Assembly (NCBI RefSeq): GCF_022662305.1
Contig: NZ_JAKNQH010000002.1
Coordinates: forward strand, 556,752-620,751
Origin: Sphingomonas sp. BAUL-RG-20F-R05-02
GTDB taxonomy: Bacteria; Pseudomonadota; Alphaproteobacteria; Sphingomonadales; Sphingomonadaceae
Length of the DNA stretch: 64,000 bases
Reading direction: 5' to 3'
Part shown: in pieces, positions 1 to 7,933 of the stretch
How positions within the stretch are numbered: the first letter of the stretch is position 1
Layout of the letters: each line of letters starts with the position of its first letter
Translations under genes and position numbers: made by a program
The notes under the pieces: generated by a model
Told to the model about the DNA's origin: nothing
What the model saw: only the letters and a program-made list of their open reading frames with translations
Databases searched by the model: none

Positions 1-159
1 GTGTCCAAGTCAAAGCGGATGGCGCTGCGGCATGGGCTGGCGGCGGCGGGCGACCGGGTCATCATCATGGCGGGCGTGCCGTTCGGGACGCCGGGCTCGA
101 CCAACGTGCTGCATGTCGTGCGGATCGTCGGCGATGAACTGAAAGGCTACACGAGCTAG
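1..159 (+). CDS. pyk: Pyruvate kinase, C-terminal fragment
   Basis: Only the last 52 codons lie in the window; the gene begins upstream of base 1. Pyruvate kinase converts phosphoenolpyruvate and ADP to pyruvate and ATP at the end of glycolysis and the Entner-Doudoroff pathway. The fragment carries the C-terminal signature GVPFGTPGSTN (residues about 25-35 of the fragment), typical of the last strand of the allosteric domain. The stop is TAG at 157-159. A strong hairpin follows at 233-255. Assignment is by motif; nothing can be said about the catalytic domain. Confidence 0.85.
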   Translation: MSKSKRMALRHGLAAAGDRVIIMAGVPFGTPGSTNVLHVVRIVGDELKGYTS

Positions 160-232
160 CGCAAGCGAGCGGCGGAGCCGCGTTCGCACCAGCGACGCGC
201 AGCGCCGGCCGGCGCGGCAAAGCCGCGTCCGA

Positions 233-255
233 CGCCACGGGCTTTGCCCGTGGCG
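233..255. terminator. Bidirectional hairpin terminator between pyk and FUSC gene
   Basis: A perfect 10-bp stem (233-242 with 246-255) with a TTT loop lies between the convergent pyk and FUSC genes. A second 6-bp hairpin sits just before it (213-218 with 222-227). There is no clear U-tract, so Rho-independent function is inferred from position and stem strength. Confidence 0.6.
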
Positions 256-271
256 GGCATCTCGCTCCGGC

Positions 272-1360
272 CTAAACTCCGCCGATCTCGCCGCGTGCCG
301 TCTCGACGCGCTCGCGGCGGGCAGGCGCGAATAGATGCCAGGCGAGCAGCACCGGCTCGATCACCGCCATGCCCACCAGAGTCCCGGCCAGCCGTTCCAG
401 CGCCGGCGTGATCGCGGCATGCGCGTAGCTGTCCGGCACCAGCGTCACCAGCACGGCGAGCGTGAATTGGGTGCCGGCATAACGGTAGGCATGATCGCCG
501 TTCTCGACCCGTCGGCCGAGCGCGACGCCGATCATCGTACCGAGGATCAGCACCGGCGCGTTGCCGTGCGCGGAGAACAGAAACGCAGCGGCGAACCCTG
601 CCCCGGCTAACCCACCGACGAAGCGGTACAACAGCCGCCAACTCACCGGCACGAACCCGCTCGCGCCGAGCCCCGCGATCGGCACCAGCATCACCGCCAT
701 GATCGTGATCGCGCCGCCGGACAGAGCGGGCACGTCGAGCCATGCCGAGATCGCCACCAGCAGCACCAGCGCCACGCCACCCTGCGCGGCGTGGCGCGCC
801 GCAGGGCCACTCCACCCGTCGATGCCGGTGGCGGCGTTGCGCACGCCCGGCCACAGCCGACGCAACGTCACCGCCGACATCAGGCTGACCGCCATGCAGG
901 CGAGCGTACCGGCGCTGGTTTCGAGGATGCGCGTCTGCACGAAGGTACCAAGCGGAATCTCGGGATCGTGCAGCTTGTCGAACAGCACCATCGCAAAGGT
1001 GAGGCCGACGAACAGCCAGGCATAGGCGCGTCGCGCGGTGATCGCCTGGTAGAGCGTCACCGTACCGACCGCGAAGATGCCGAGCGCGGCGAGCGGCCAG
1101 TGCGGCGCGATCAGCGGGATCGCCGCGAGCGCCATCACACCACCGACGAGCGTGCCGACGATGCGCAGCAAACCGCGCTGCACCGTTTCGCCGACATGGC
1201 CGCGCATCACCATGTAGCCGGAGAACGCCGCCCAGGAGACGTTGGTCGCGCCGAGCAGATGCGCGACGAGGATGGCGAGCAGCACCGAGGCGACGCATTC
1301 GACAGCATCAATGGTGCGCGCGGTGATGTGCCCGCGAAGGGTGGTGGCGAACGCTTTCAC
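272..1360 (-). CDS. FUSC family inner-membrane protein
   Basis: Predicted 362-residue polytopic membrane protein. Two blocks of hydrophobic helices, in the N-terminal half and again around residues 190-330, match the fusaric acid resistance/aromatic acid exporter (FUSC) architecture, here without a long cytoplasmic domain. The family is linked to efflux of aromatic or aromatic-acid compounds, but no substrate can be read from this sequence. I chose the GTG at 1360 because a GGAAGG ribosome site lies 6 bases upstream; another GTG at 1375 would add five residues. No regulator or periplasmic adaptor gene is adjacent, so it is probably a stand-alone transporter. Confidence 0.7.
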   Translation of the reverse strand: MKAFATTLRGHITARTIDAVECVASVLLAILVAHLLGATNVSWAAFSGYMVMRGHVGETVQRGLLRIVGTLVGGVMALAAIPLIAPHWPLAALGIFAVGTVTLYQAITARRAYAWLFVGLTFAMVLFDKLHDPEIPLGTFVQTRILETSAGTLACMAVSLMSAVTLRRLWPGVRNAATGIDGWSGPAARHAAQGGVALVLLVAISAWLDVPALSGGAITIMAVMLVPIAGLGASGFVPVSWRLLYRFVGGLAGAGFAAAFLFSAHGNAPVLILGTMIGVALGRRVENGDHAYRYAGTQFTLAVLVTLVPDSYAHAAITPALERLAGTLVGMAVIEPVLLAWHLFAPARRERVETARGEIGGV

Positions 1361-1420
1361 AGCACGCCTTCCCACCTTCTACCTTCCCCGGCGGACGCCG
1401 GAGAGAGGAAGCGAGAAGCC

Positions 1421-1456
1421 GGCGGGCGCGTCATACGACCGTATATAGCGCCCGCC
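1421..1456 (-). terminator. Hairpin after adenosine kinase gene
   Basis: A 9-bp GC stem (1421-1429 with 1448-1456) whose loop contains a further small ATACG/CGTAT dyad. It lies directly downstream of the kinase stop codon. No U-tract is visible. Confidence 0.45.
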
Positions 1457-1462
1457 CGGCGC

Positions 1463-2461
1463 TCACCCCAGCTTTTGCGTGGTGAGCGCCTTCAGGTCGG
1501 TCTGCGCGCGCGCGCCGTAATGCGAGATGATCTCCGCCGCGCACAGCGCGCCGAGCCGCAGCGAGCGCTCCAGCCCCATGCCCTGCGCCTGTCCGTGCAG
1601 GAAGCCGGCTGCGAACAGATCGCCCGCGCCGGTGGTGTCGACCACGCGCGCGATCGGCTCCGCGCCTACGCTGACGCGCTGCCCGGCCGACACTGCGATC
1701 GCGCCGTCCGCGCCGCGCGTGACGACCAGGGTCGGCACCTGCGCCGAGGCGGCCGATACCGCCGCCTCGAAATCCTGCGTGTCCATCAGCGCGAGCAGCT
1801 CGGCCTCGTTGGCGAACATGATGTCGATCAGGCCCTTCGCCATCAAATCGCGGAAATCGCCACCGTGGCGGCCGATGCAGAACGTGTCCGATAGTGTGAA
1901 GGCGACCTTGCGGCCCGCCTTGCGCGCGATCTCGATGGCGGCACGCATCGCGGCGCGCGGCTCCTCCGGGTCCCACAGATACCCTTCGAGGTAGAGGATC
2001 GCACCGGCGGCGATCATCTCGCGGTCGAGCGCGGTCTCGGGCAGGAACTGCGATGCGCCGAGGAAGGTGTTCATCGTGCGCTGGCCATCCGGCGTCACGA
2101 AGATCAGGCAACGCGCCGTGGTCGGCTCGCCCTCGCGCGCGGCGGTGGTGAAGTCGATCCCGACCGAGCGGATATCGTGCGCGAAGATCTGGCCGAGCTC
2201 GTCATTCGCGACCTGACCAATGAATCCGCACTTCCCGCCGAGCGCGGCAATGCCGGCGACGGTATTCGCCGCCGAACCGCCGCTCGCCTCGATCCCCGGG
2301 CCCATCTTGGCGTAGAGCGCGTCGGCCTCCTCGGGTGAGAACACCAGCGCCATCGAGCCCTTGTTCATGCCGGCCTCGGTGATGAAGGCGTCGGTGGACT
2401 GGGCCAGTACGTCGACGATGGCATTGCCGATCGCGACGACGTCGTAGGTTGGGGCGCTCAA
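1463..2461 (-). CDS. Adenosine kinase (PfkB/ribokinase family)
   Basis: A 332-residue PfkB-family carbohydrate/nucleoside kinase, most like the alphaproteobacterial adenosine kinases that phosphorylate adenosine to AMP in purine salvage. Seen in the sequence: N-terminal VVAIGNAIVDVLA strand, substrate/anion region GGSAANTVAG (61-70) and the PfkB signature 2 DTTGAGDLFAAGF (275-287) with catalytic Asp281. The start is TTG at 2461, preceded by GGAGAG seven bases upstream, and the protein then begins MSAPTYDVVAIG, as expected for the family; in-frame codons upstream encode low-complexity Arg-rich sequence and are unlikely to be translated. It is divergent from the EI24-like gene. The exact sugar or nucleoside substrate is inferred. 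Confidence 0.8.
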   Translation of the reverse strand: MSAPTYDVVAIGNAIVDVLAQSTDAFITEAGMNKGSMALVFSPEEADALYAKMGPGIEASGGSAANTVAGIAALGGKCGFIGQVANDELGQIFAHDIRSVGIDFTTAAREGEPTTARCLIFVTPDGQRTMNTFLGASQFLPETALDREMIAAGAILYLEGYLWDPEEPRAAMRAAIEIARKAGRKVAFTLSDTFCIGRHGGDFRDLMAKGLIDIMFANEAELLALMDTQDFEAAVSAASAQVPTLVVTRGADGAIAVSAGQRVSVGAEPIARVVDTTGAGDLFAAGFLHGQAQGMGLERSLRLGALCAAEIISHYGARAQTDLKALTTQKLG

Positions 2462-2518
2462 GGGTTCTCTCCATGCGGAACTGAAAGTTCGGCGGGTACG
2501 GTGCCGCGCGACGTGACG

Positions 2519-2560
2519 CAACCGCGTTGACGTGGCCGCCGTCACGCCGCAACGGTTGCG
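2519..2560. promoter_or_regulatory. Paired CAAC/GTTG dyads between divergent genes
   Basis: Two short dyads, CAAC-CGC-GTTG (2519-2529) and CGCAAC-G-GTTGCG (2548-2560), have centres 30 bp apart in the space between the divergent kinase and EI24-like genes. Three helical turns of spacing would suit one dimeric regulator bound twice. Chance occurrence in GC-rich DNA is possible. Confidence 0.25.
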
Positions 2561-2562
2561 CG

Positions 2563-3240
2563 ATGCTACGCGCCTTCTTCCTGTCGATCGGCCAGTTCGG
2601 CGATCGCGCCTTCCTGATCGTGTTCGCAAAGTCGCTGGCGATCACCTTTGCGCTGTTCATCCTGCTCGGCGGCGGGGCGTGGTGGTGGGCGCAGGGACTG
2701 GCGGCGACGCAAGGGGCGGAAGGGTGGCTGTCGGCACTCGCCGGCTTTGCCGCGCTGGTGGCGGTGTTCGCGGCCGGGTGGCTGCTGTTTCGCGCGATCG
2801 CGGTCGGCGTGCTGATGCTGTTCGTCGAGGAGATCGTCGTCGCGGTCGAGCGCAAGCATTACCCGCAGGCGCTGGCGGAGGCGCGACATGTCGGCATGGG
2901 ACGGGCGGCGCTGATGGGGCTCGCGTCGGCAGCGCGCGCGATCCTCGTCAACGTGGTGGTCCTGCCGCTCTACATCGTGCTGCTGGTGACCGGGGTGGGT
3001 ACGGTCGCGCTGTTCGTCGTCGTCAACGGCTGGCTGCTCGGGCGCGATCTCGCCGAGATGGTGGCGGCGCGGCACCTACCCGCTGCGGCAATGCGTGGCT
3101 GGCGCAAGGCGACTGCGTGGCAGCGCTTCACGCTGGGGGTTGCGGGCACCGGGCTGTTCATGGTTCCGATCCTCAACCTTGCAGCACCCGTGCTGGGCGC
3201 GGCAATGGCGACGCATCTGTTCCACGGGAGGAAAGCATGA
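2563..3240 (+). CDS. EI24/CysZ-like integral membrane protein
   Basis: Predicted 225-residue membrane protein with about four long hydrophobic segments (around residues 17-40, 55-85, 115-160, 185-215) and the general shape of EI24-domain/CysZ-like proteins. CysZ family members move sulfate, but alphaproteobacterial EI24 proteins are mostly uncharacterised, so transport of sulfate is not claimed. I chose the ATG at 2563; an upstream TTG at 2527 reads through a non-hydrophobic leader. The stop codon overlaps the ATG of the following lipoprotein gene (ATGA), so the two are probably translated together. Confidence 0.65.
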   Translation: MLRAFFLSIGQFGDRAFLIVFAKSLAITFALFILLGGGAWWWAQGLAATQGAEGWLSALAGFAALVAVFAAGWLLFRAIAVGVLMLFVEEIVVAVERKHYPQALAEARHVGMGRAALMGLASAARAILVNVVVLPLYIVLLVTGVGTVALFVVVNGWLLGRDLAEMVAARHLPAAAMRGWRKATAWQRFTLGVAGTGLFMVPILNLAAPVLGAAMATHLFHGRKA

Positions 3241-3611
3241 AACGGACCGCCCCGAAACTTACGACTCTGCTGGGGCTGGCGACGCTGGGCGGCTGCGCCG
3301 CCACGGGCGCGCCGACCGCCCGACCGGCGAGCTTCGTGCCGGTACCGCGCGGCGGGCCGATGCTGGAGCGGGTGATGGGGCAGACCGGGCCGACGCTGAC
3401 GCAGATGTTTGGTGCGCCGATCGCCGACGTGCGCGAAGGCACCGCGCAAAAGCTGCAATATGGCAATGCGACCTGCGTGCTGGATGCCTATCTCTACCCC
3501 AACGGCAAAGGCCAGCCGGTCGTCAGTTATGTCGACGCGCGGCAGGCCGATGGCAGTCCGATCGATCGGGCAAGTTGCGTCGGCGCGCTTCAGATCGGCA
3601 AACGCAAATAA
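3237..3611 (+). CDS. Small secreted lipoprotein, function unknown
   Basis: A 124-residue protein with a type II signal peptide: basic start MKRTAPK, hydrophobic core and lipobox LGGC, lipidated at Cys20. The mature part has a conserved-looking centre (MFGAPIADVREGTAQKLQYG) and two further cysteines (in NATCVLD and ASCVG) that could pair in the periplasm. It resembles the short sphingomonad lipoproteins found beside EI24 genes, but I recognise no functional family. The ATG overlaps the upstream stop by four bases. Confidence 0.7.
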   Translation: MKRTAPKLTTLLGLATLGGCAATGAPTARPASFVPVPRGGPMLERVMGQTGPTLTQMFGAPIADVREGTAQKLQYGNATCVLDAYLYPNGKGQPVVSYVDARQADGSPIDRASCVGALQIGKRK

Positions 3612-3637
3612 CAGGGCCGGTCGTGTGACCGGCCCTG
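3612..3637. terminator. Bidirectional terminator hairpin
   Basis: A perfect 11-bp stem (3612-3622 with 3627-3637) with a GTGT loop starts immediately after the lipoprotein stop and lies 10 bases from the stop of the convergent glycine-zipper gene. It can terminate both directions. Confidence 0.75.
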
Positions 3638-3647
3638 CGCATCTGGA

Positions 3648-4046
3648 TCAGCAACCGTTGCGGTAGTTCTGCGAACGATCGTGGTTCTGGTCGAGGTTCT
3701 TGCCGAGCAAGCCACCGCCGACCGCGCCAAGGATCGTGCCGAGCGTTCCGCCACCGAGCACCGAGCCGAGCACCGCCCCGCCCGCGCCGCCGGCGATCAA
3801 GCCGGTGGTACCGCTGGAACGGCGGCAATCCTGATAATAGCGGCGATCGTTGCCACGGTAGCTGCGGCTGTAGTCACCGCGGTAGCCGCGGTTATAATTG
3901 CTGTACCCGCGCCCGTCGTCATAGCTGCGCTGATACTGAGCGCGATTATCATAACCATAGCGCTGGGCCTGTGCCGGTGCCGCGACGGCCATCGGCATGA
4001 TCGCTGCGGCGGCGAGGGCAGCGGCGGCAAACTTTTGCTTCAACAT
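3648..4046 (-). CDS. Glycine-zipper periplasmic/outer-membrane protein
   Basis: A 132-residue exported protein. Residues 1-28 form a cleavable signal peptide (Ala-rich, ending APAQAQ). Residues 29-75 are Tyr/Arg/Asp-rich with loose RGY/YxR repeats. Residues 80-113 form a glycine zipper (GLIAGGAGGAVLGSVLGGG then GTILGAVGGGLLG), typical of 17-kDa-antigen/Rick_17kDa-like proteins that insert as paired helices. Two cysteines (Cys75 and the C-terminal Cys132) could form a disulfide. It shares its layout with the protein at 15497-15889. Expression and exact location are not known. Confidence 0.75.
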   Translation of the reverse strand: MLKQKFAAAALAAAAIMPMAVAAPAQAQRYGYDNRAQYQRSYDDGRGYSNYNRGYRGDYSRSYRGNDRRYYQDCRRSSGTTGLIAGGAGGAVLGSVLGGGTLGTILGAVGGGLLGKNLDQNHDRSQNYRNGC

Positions 4047-4093
4047 CGTACGTCTCCTTCCAGGTGATGAAGACGGTTTACCGATTCGCGTCC

Positions 4094-4113
4094 GAACCGG
4101 TCCTGAACCGGTC
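4094..4113. repeat. Tandem GAACCGGTC repeat upstream of glycine-zipper gene
   Basis: GAACCGGTC occurs twice, separated by CT (4094-4102 and 4105-4113). Each copy holds the palindrome ACCGGT. It lies about 50-70 bases upstream of the glycine-zipper start, a position suited to an activator or repressor site. Function is inferred only from position. Confidence 0.35.
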
Positions 4114-4144
4114 GTGCAACGTTCGTTCAGCTTGGGTGGCGTGC

Positions 4145-4588
4145 TCAGTTCGCGCGGAACTGCCGGATGTCGACGACATTGCCGGCCTGCGCGATCGCCT
4201 CGATACGGCGCACGTCCGCCTCCAACACGCCGAACAACGTCACGCTGCCGAGCACGCTTTCGCCCGTATCGATCCGGACGCCCTCCACCGACGTGCTGAG
4301 CGACAGCGGGGCGACCAGACGCCGCGCATCGACGCGGATACCCTGTCTACGCAGCACCGCGATCGTGCCGTTGCCCGCGACCACCGCCGCACCGCCATCG
4401 CCGCTCACCAGCCCGGCGCGGCCGATGAAGCCGGCGAGCCGCTCCTCCGCCTGCTCGCGCGCCTTGTCGATGCTGGTGATCTTGCTGTCGTCGCGCCGCA
4501 ACTTGCGCGCGAACAGGCCGATCCCGACCAGCGCGATCACGCCCGCGATAAGCTGATACCAGCGCAGATCGAGCGGCAAGTGCATCAT
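4145..4588 (-). CDS. Single-pass membrane protein of unknown function
   Basis: A 147-residue protein with one N-terminal transmembrane helix (about residues 10-26, ending in a basic ARKLRR stop-transfer stretch), a charged helix (residues 30-52), and a C-terminal part of alternating hydrophobic residues that looks like a small all-beta domain (about 60-147). I recognise no family. Its ATG overlaps the stop of the TIGR01244 gene by four bases, making it the third gene of the recQ operon, so it is probably made together with those proteins. Confidence 0.65.
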   Translation of the reverse strand: MMHLPLDLRWYQLIAGVIALVGIGLFARKLRRDDSKITSIDKAREQAEERLAGFIGRAGLVSGDGGAAVVAGNGTIAVLRRQGIRVDARRLVAPLSLSTSVEGVRIDTGESVLGSVTLFGVLEADVRRIEAIAQAGNVVDIRQFRAN

Positions 4589-5031
4589 GCGCGACCGGAC
4601 AGTGCTTCAAGCAGCGGACGCAACCCGTCCAGGTCGTATCCCGCCTCGCGCCCCTTGGCGATCAGCACGTCGGGATCGCGGCCCTGCTTGGCCCGCGCCA
4701 GCGCCCACAGGTTGCAGGACCGCGTACCCGAACGACAATAGGCCAGCACCGGCCCGCCCGCGCCTTCGAGTGCCGTCACCATCGCGTCGATCTGCGGGTG
4801 CGAAAAGCCGGCCTGCGTGACCGGAATCTCGGTGTAGCTCAGCCCCGCCGCTTCCGCCGCCGTGCGAATCGCGGCACCTCCGGGCTGGCCGGCATCCTCG
4901 CCATCGGGGCGGTTGTTGACGATGCCGACAAAGCCGGCAGCGGCGATCTCCGCGACCTGCTCCGGCGTAATCTGGGGCGAGACCGAAACCGACTCGTCGA
5001 TTTTGCGTAGCATGGCAGTCCTCTCGTTCAT
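4585..5031 (-). CDS. TIGR01244/DUF442 phosphatase-like sulfurtransferase-type protein
   Basis: A 148-residue protein of the DUF442 (beta-lactamase-hydrolase-like N-terminal) family, which has a dual-specificity-phosphatase fold. The P-loop AYCRSGTRS (roughly residues 99-107) gives the C-x5-R active site. Members fused to a metallo-hydrolase act in sulfide handling; stand-alone forms like this one have no settled substrate. I chose ATG 5031 because it overlaps the recQ stop (ATGA) and has GGAGG about ten bases upstream. ATG 5013 would give 142 residues and has its own weak ribosome site. Confidence 0.75.
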   Translation of the reverse strand: MNERTAMLRKIDESVSVSPQITPEQVAEIAAAGFVGIVNNRPDGEDAGQPGGAAIRTAAEAAGLSYTEIPVTQAGFSHPQIDAMVTALEGAGGPVLAYCRSGTRSCNLWALARAKQGRDPDVLIAKGREAGYDLDGLRPLLEALSGRA

Positions 5032-6785
5032 CCGCGTAACACCTCCAGAAAGGCCTCGCCATAGGTCTCCAGCTTGCGCGCGCCGATGCCGGTGATGTGG
5101 GCGAGCGCGGCGCGGCTGGTCGGTTTCAGCGTCGCCATTTCGCGCAGCACCGAATCGTGGAAAATGACATAGGGCGGCACGCTTGCCGCCGCCGCCAGCT
5201 CGCGCCGTCTCGTGCGCAGCGCCTCGAACAGCGGATCGCCCGCCGGGTTCTCGGCCGCGCCGCCACGCCGCCGGCGTTCGCGCTTGGGTGGAACCAGCAA
5301 CGAGACGGAAGTCTCGTCCTTCAGGATACCGCGCGCGCCCGGGCCGAATTCCAGCCCGCCGAAATCGTTTGCGCGTAGCGCGTCGCGCAGCAGCAGCGCG
5401 CGGCTCACCGGCTTGATGAGCGCGACTTCCTCGGGAGTGGACGCGATACCGAACACGCCGAGCGCTTCGTGCCCGTTCATCAGGCTGCGCTCGGTCGACT
5501 GGCCGGTCAGAATGCTTTCGATATAGCCGACGCCAAAGCTCTGCCCCGTGCGAAACACCGCGGAGAGGAATTTCCTCGCCACCTCCGTCGCATCGATCGC
5601 ACCTGGCGGGCTGAGGCAATTGTCGCAGTTGCCGCAGTTATCCGGCGCGGGATCGCCGAAATGGCGGAGCAGGATCTGGCGGCGGCAGGTCGGCGTTTCG
5701 ACCAGTGCACCCAGAGCCGTAAGGCGGGCGCGCTCGCCGGGCTGGCGGTGCGGCTCGACCTCGGCGATGCGCTGGCGCGCCTTAACGAAATCCTCCGCCC
5801 CCCAGAACAGGTGCGCGATTGATGGATCACCGTCGCGCCCGGCGCGGCCGGTCTCCTGATAATATCCCTCGATCGACTTGGGCAGGCCGGCGTGGGCGAC
5901 GAAGCGGACGTCGGGCTTGTCGATACCCATGCCGAACGCGACCGTGGCGACGATCACCATATCCTCGCTCGCCACGAAATCAGCCTGATTGCGCGCCCGC
6001 ACATGCGGATCGAGCCCGGCGTGATAGGGCCGCACCTTGCGCCCGGTCGCGGCGAGCCGCTCGGCGAGCTGTTCCACGCCCTTGCGGGTTTGTGCGTAGA
6101 CGATGCCCGGCCCCGGATTCTCGGCGACGATATCGGCGATCTGGCGGGTGATGTTGTCCTTCGGGCTGATCCGGTACTGGATGTTGGGCCGGTCGAACCC
6201 CGCCACGATCATGCCTTCGTGCGGAATACCGAGCTGTTCGAGGATGTCGGCGCGGGTGTGCGCGTCGGCGGTCGCGGTCAGCGCGAGGCGGGGCACGTGC
6301 GGAAACGCATCAAGCATCGTGCGCAGCAGCCGGTAGTCGGGCCGGAAATCATGCCCCCATTCCGACACGCAATGCGCCTCGTCGATCGCGAAAAGCGCAA
6401 GCGGCGACTGGCCGATCAGGTTGCGGAACGACTCGTTGGAGGCGCGCTCGGGCGCGACGTACAGCAGATCGAGCTCGCCGCGCCGGAAGCGGGCGATCGT
6501 CTCCATCTGATCGGTATCGACCGAGGTGAGCGTGGCGGCGCGGATGCCGATCGCGGTGGCCGCGCGCAACTGGTCGTGCATCAGCGCGATCAGCGGTGAG
6601 ACGACGATGCACGTCCCCTCCAGCGCGACGGCGGGAAGCTGGTAGCACAGCGATTTACCCGCGCCGGTCGGCATCACCGCCAGCGTGTTCTCGGACGCGA
6701 GCACGCGGCTCACCACCTGTTTCTGCACGCCGCGGAAACCGGGGAAGCCGAACGTATCCTGCAATATCGGAAGCGGGTCGATCAC
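5028..6785 (-). CDS. recQ: ATP-dependent DNA helicase RecQ
   Basis: A 585-residue 3'-5' DNA helicase for recombination repair and stalled forks. Domains in order: helicase core with Walker A PTGAGKS (39-45) and DEAH box (135-138, followed by CVSEWGHDFRPDY), RecQ motif VI (YYQETGRAGRDG), zinc-binding cysteines (CRRQILLRHFG through CGNCDNC, about 375-395), winged-helix region, and a C-terminal HRDC domain (about 510-585). The length is typical. The start is GTG at 6785. It is first of a three-gene coupled operon with the DUF442 and single-pass membrane genes. Confidence 0.95.
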   Translation of the reverse strand: MIDPLPILQDTFGFPGFRGVQKQVVSRVLASENTLAVMPTGAGKSLCYQLPAVALEGTCIVVSPLIALMHDQLRAATAIGIRAATLTSVDTDQMETIARFRRGELDLLYVAPERASNESFRNLIGQSPLALFAIDEAHCVSEWGHDFRPDYRLLRTMLDAFPHVPRLALTATADAHTRADILEQLGIPHEGMIVAGFDRPNIQYRISPKDNITRQIADIVAENPGPGIVYAQTRKGVEQLAERLAATGRKVRPYHAGLDPHVRARNQADFVASEDMVIVATVAFGMGIDKPDVRFVAHAGLPKSIEGYYQETGRAGRDGDPSIAHLFWGAEDFVKARQRIAEVEPHRQPGERARLTALGALVETPTCRRQILLRHFGDPAPDNCGNCDNCLSPPGAIDATEVARKFLSAVFRTGQSFGVGYIESILTGQSTERSLMNGHEALGVFGIASTPEEVALIKPVSRALLLRDALRANDFGGLEFGPGARGILKDETSVSLLVPPKRERRRRGGAAENPAGDPLFEALRTRRRELAAAASVPPYVIFHDSVLREMATLKPTSRAALAHITGIGARKLETYGEAFLEVLRG

Positions 6786-6803
6786 GAGGCCCGGTTACGC
6801 GGA

Positions 6804-7367
6804 TTACCCCGCCGCTGTCGAGCCTTGCGCGGCCATGCCGTCGACCAACAGGTCGAGCGCCGCGTCGACCGCGCTCGGTGGCAGCGTGCCGACCCGCGTA
6901 TCCAGCAACAAGGTGGCGAGGCCGTGCACCAGCCCCCATGCCGCGAGCGTGGCAACCTCGGCGCGTCGGGGCGCGATCCCGGCAACGCGGCGGGCAAGCA
7001 CAGTGTAGGCGGTTTCGCCCTCCGGCATGCCGCCGGTCTTCTCGCCCGAGAACATCAGCCGGAACAACGCCGGATGTGCGCGCGCGAAATCGACATAGGC
7101 GCGGCCCTGCGCAATCAAGGCCGCGCGCGCATGCTCGGCAGTATCGGCGACGAGCAGCACCTCCCGCAGTTGCGCGAAGCCGCGTTCCGCCACCGCCCGC
7201 AGCAGCGCGCCGCGATCGGCGAAATGCCGGTACGGTGCCATCGCCGACACGCCTGCCGCACGGGCGACTTCACGCAGACTTGGTGCGGTGTCGCCATCGT
7301 CGAGCAGTTCCAGCGCCGCTGAAACCAGCCCCTCTCGAAGGGCGCCATGATGATAAGCTTCTGCCAT
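6804..7367 (-). CDS. TetR/AcrR family transcriptional regulator
   Basis: A 187-residue regulator. The N-terminal helix-turn-helix spans about residues 9-55 (GLVSAALELL, then SLREVARAAGVSAMAPYRHFADRGALL). The C-terminal part, with ALIAQGRAYVDFARAHPALFRLMF, is typical of the WHG/TetR_C_25 ligand domain. The start is taken at ATG 7367; an in-frame GTG at 7382 is possible. It is divergent from the DUF4188 gene, with a perfect dyad between them, so it probably represses that gene and perhaps itself. The ligand is unknown. Confidence 0.85.
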   Translation of the reverse strand: MAEAYHHGALREGLVSAALELLDDGDTAPSLREVARAAGVSAMAPYRHFADRGALLRAVAERGFAQLREVLLVADTAEHARAALIAQGRAYVDFARAHPALFRLMFSGEKTGGMPEGETAYTVLARRVAGIAPRRAEVATLAAWGLVHGLATLLLDTRVGTLPPSAVDAALDLLVDGMAAQGSTAAG

Positions 7368-7392
7368 GTTTACATCGTACACTTAATTCCCT

Positions 7393-7411
7393 ATGTATAC
7401 GCCATATACAT
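7393..7411. promoter_or_regulatory. Probable TetR operator dyad
   Basis: A perfect inverted repeat with 7-bp arms, ATGTATA and TATACAT, separated by CGCCA, stands in the 56-bp space between the divergent TetR and DUF4188 genes. The AT-rich arms stand out in this GC-rich DNA, and a binding site here would cover either promoter. Confidence 0.65.
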
Positions 7412-7423
7412 TGGAGCCATGCC

Positions 7424-7888
7424 ATGCAAAAGCCGGTCAAACGCGAATCCATCGATCTGTCCGCCACACCCGATCTGGTGGTGGTGATGCTGGGTTTTCG
7501 CATCCGGCGCTGGCGCGGGGTGCTGTCGATGCTGCGGATCGGGCGTAGTCTCGGTGAGATCCAGCGTGATCGACCGGACGGGTTGCTCCACCACGAACAG
7601 TTCTTCTTCTCGCTCACCCACGTCGGGATGCGGCAATATTGGCGCGATTACGACAGCCTCGAACGCTTCACCCGTAGCGAGCCGCACGCGACCTGGTGGC
7701 GCGACTTCCTGCGCGACAGTGGCGGCGCTGGTTTCTGGCACGAGGCATACCGGATGCGCGGCGGGATGGAGGGCGTGTATGTCGACATGCCCGGCGCGGT
7801 CGGCTTCGGCCATTTCGCGGCACCGCGCGATCCGCGGGGGCCGTTCCTGTCGGCACGCGCGCGGATCGAGGCCAAAGCCGCCGCCTGA
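7424..7888 (+). CDS. DUF4188 domain protein
   Basis: A 154-residue protein matching the DUF4188 family, which has a ferredoxin-like/monooxygenase-like barrel. Visible signatures are VVVMLGFRIRRWRG near the start, the central HHEQFFFSLTHVGMRQYWRDYDSLERFTRS segment and FWHEAYRMRGGMEGVYVDMP near the C-terminus. No reaction is established for the family. The start is ATG 7424 with GGAG 8-11 bases upstream; a different-frame ATG at 7419 is ignored. Its divergence from a TetR gene suggests induction by a small molecule. Confidence 0.75.
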   Translation: MQKPVKRESIDLSATPDLVVVMLGFRIRRWRGVLSMLRIGRSLGEIQRDRPDGLLHHEQFFFSLTHVGMRQYWRDYDSLERFTRSEPHATWWRDFLRDSGGAGFWHEAYRMRGGMEGVYVDMPGAVGFGHFAAPRDPRGPFLSARARIEAKAAA

Positions 7889-7933
7889 CGCGGCATCTTG
7901 TCGGTCGAGGCACGTTTGTGCGACACGGCGGCC

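Noticed and set aside
4585..5619. Extension of the TIGR01244 protein far into recQ
   Set aside because: The start at 5031 overlaps the recQ stop and has a ribosome site; the extension is out-of-frame recQ.
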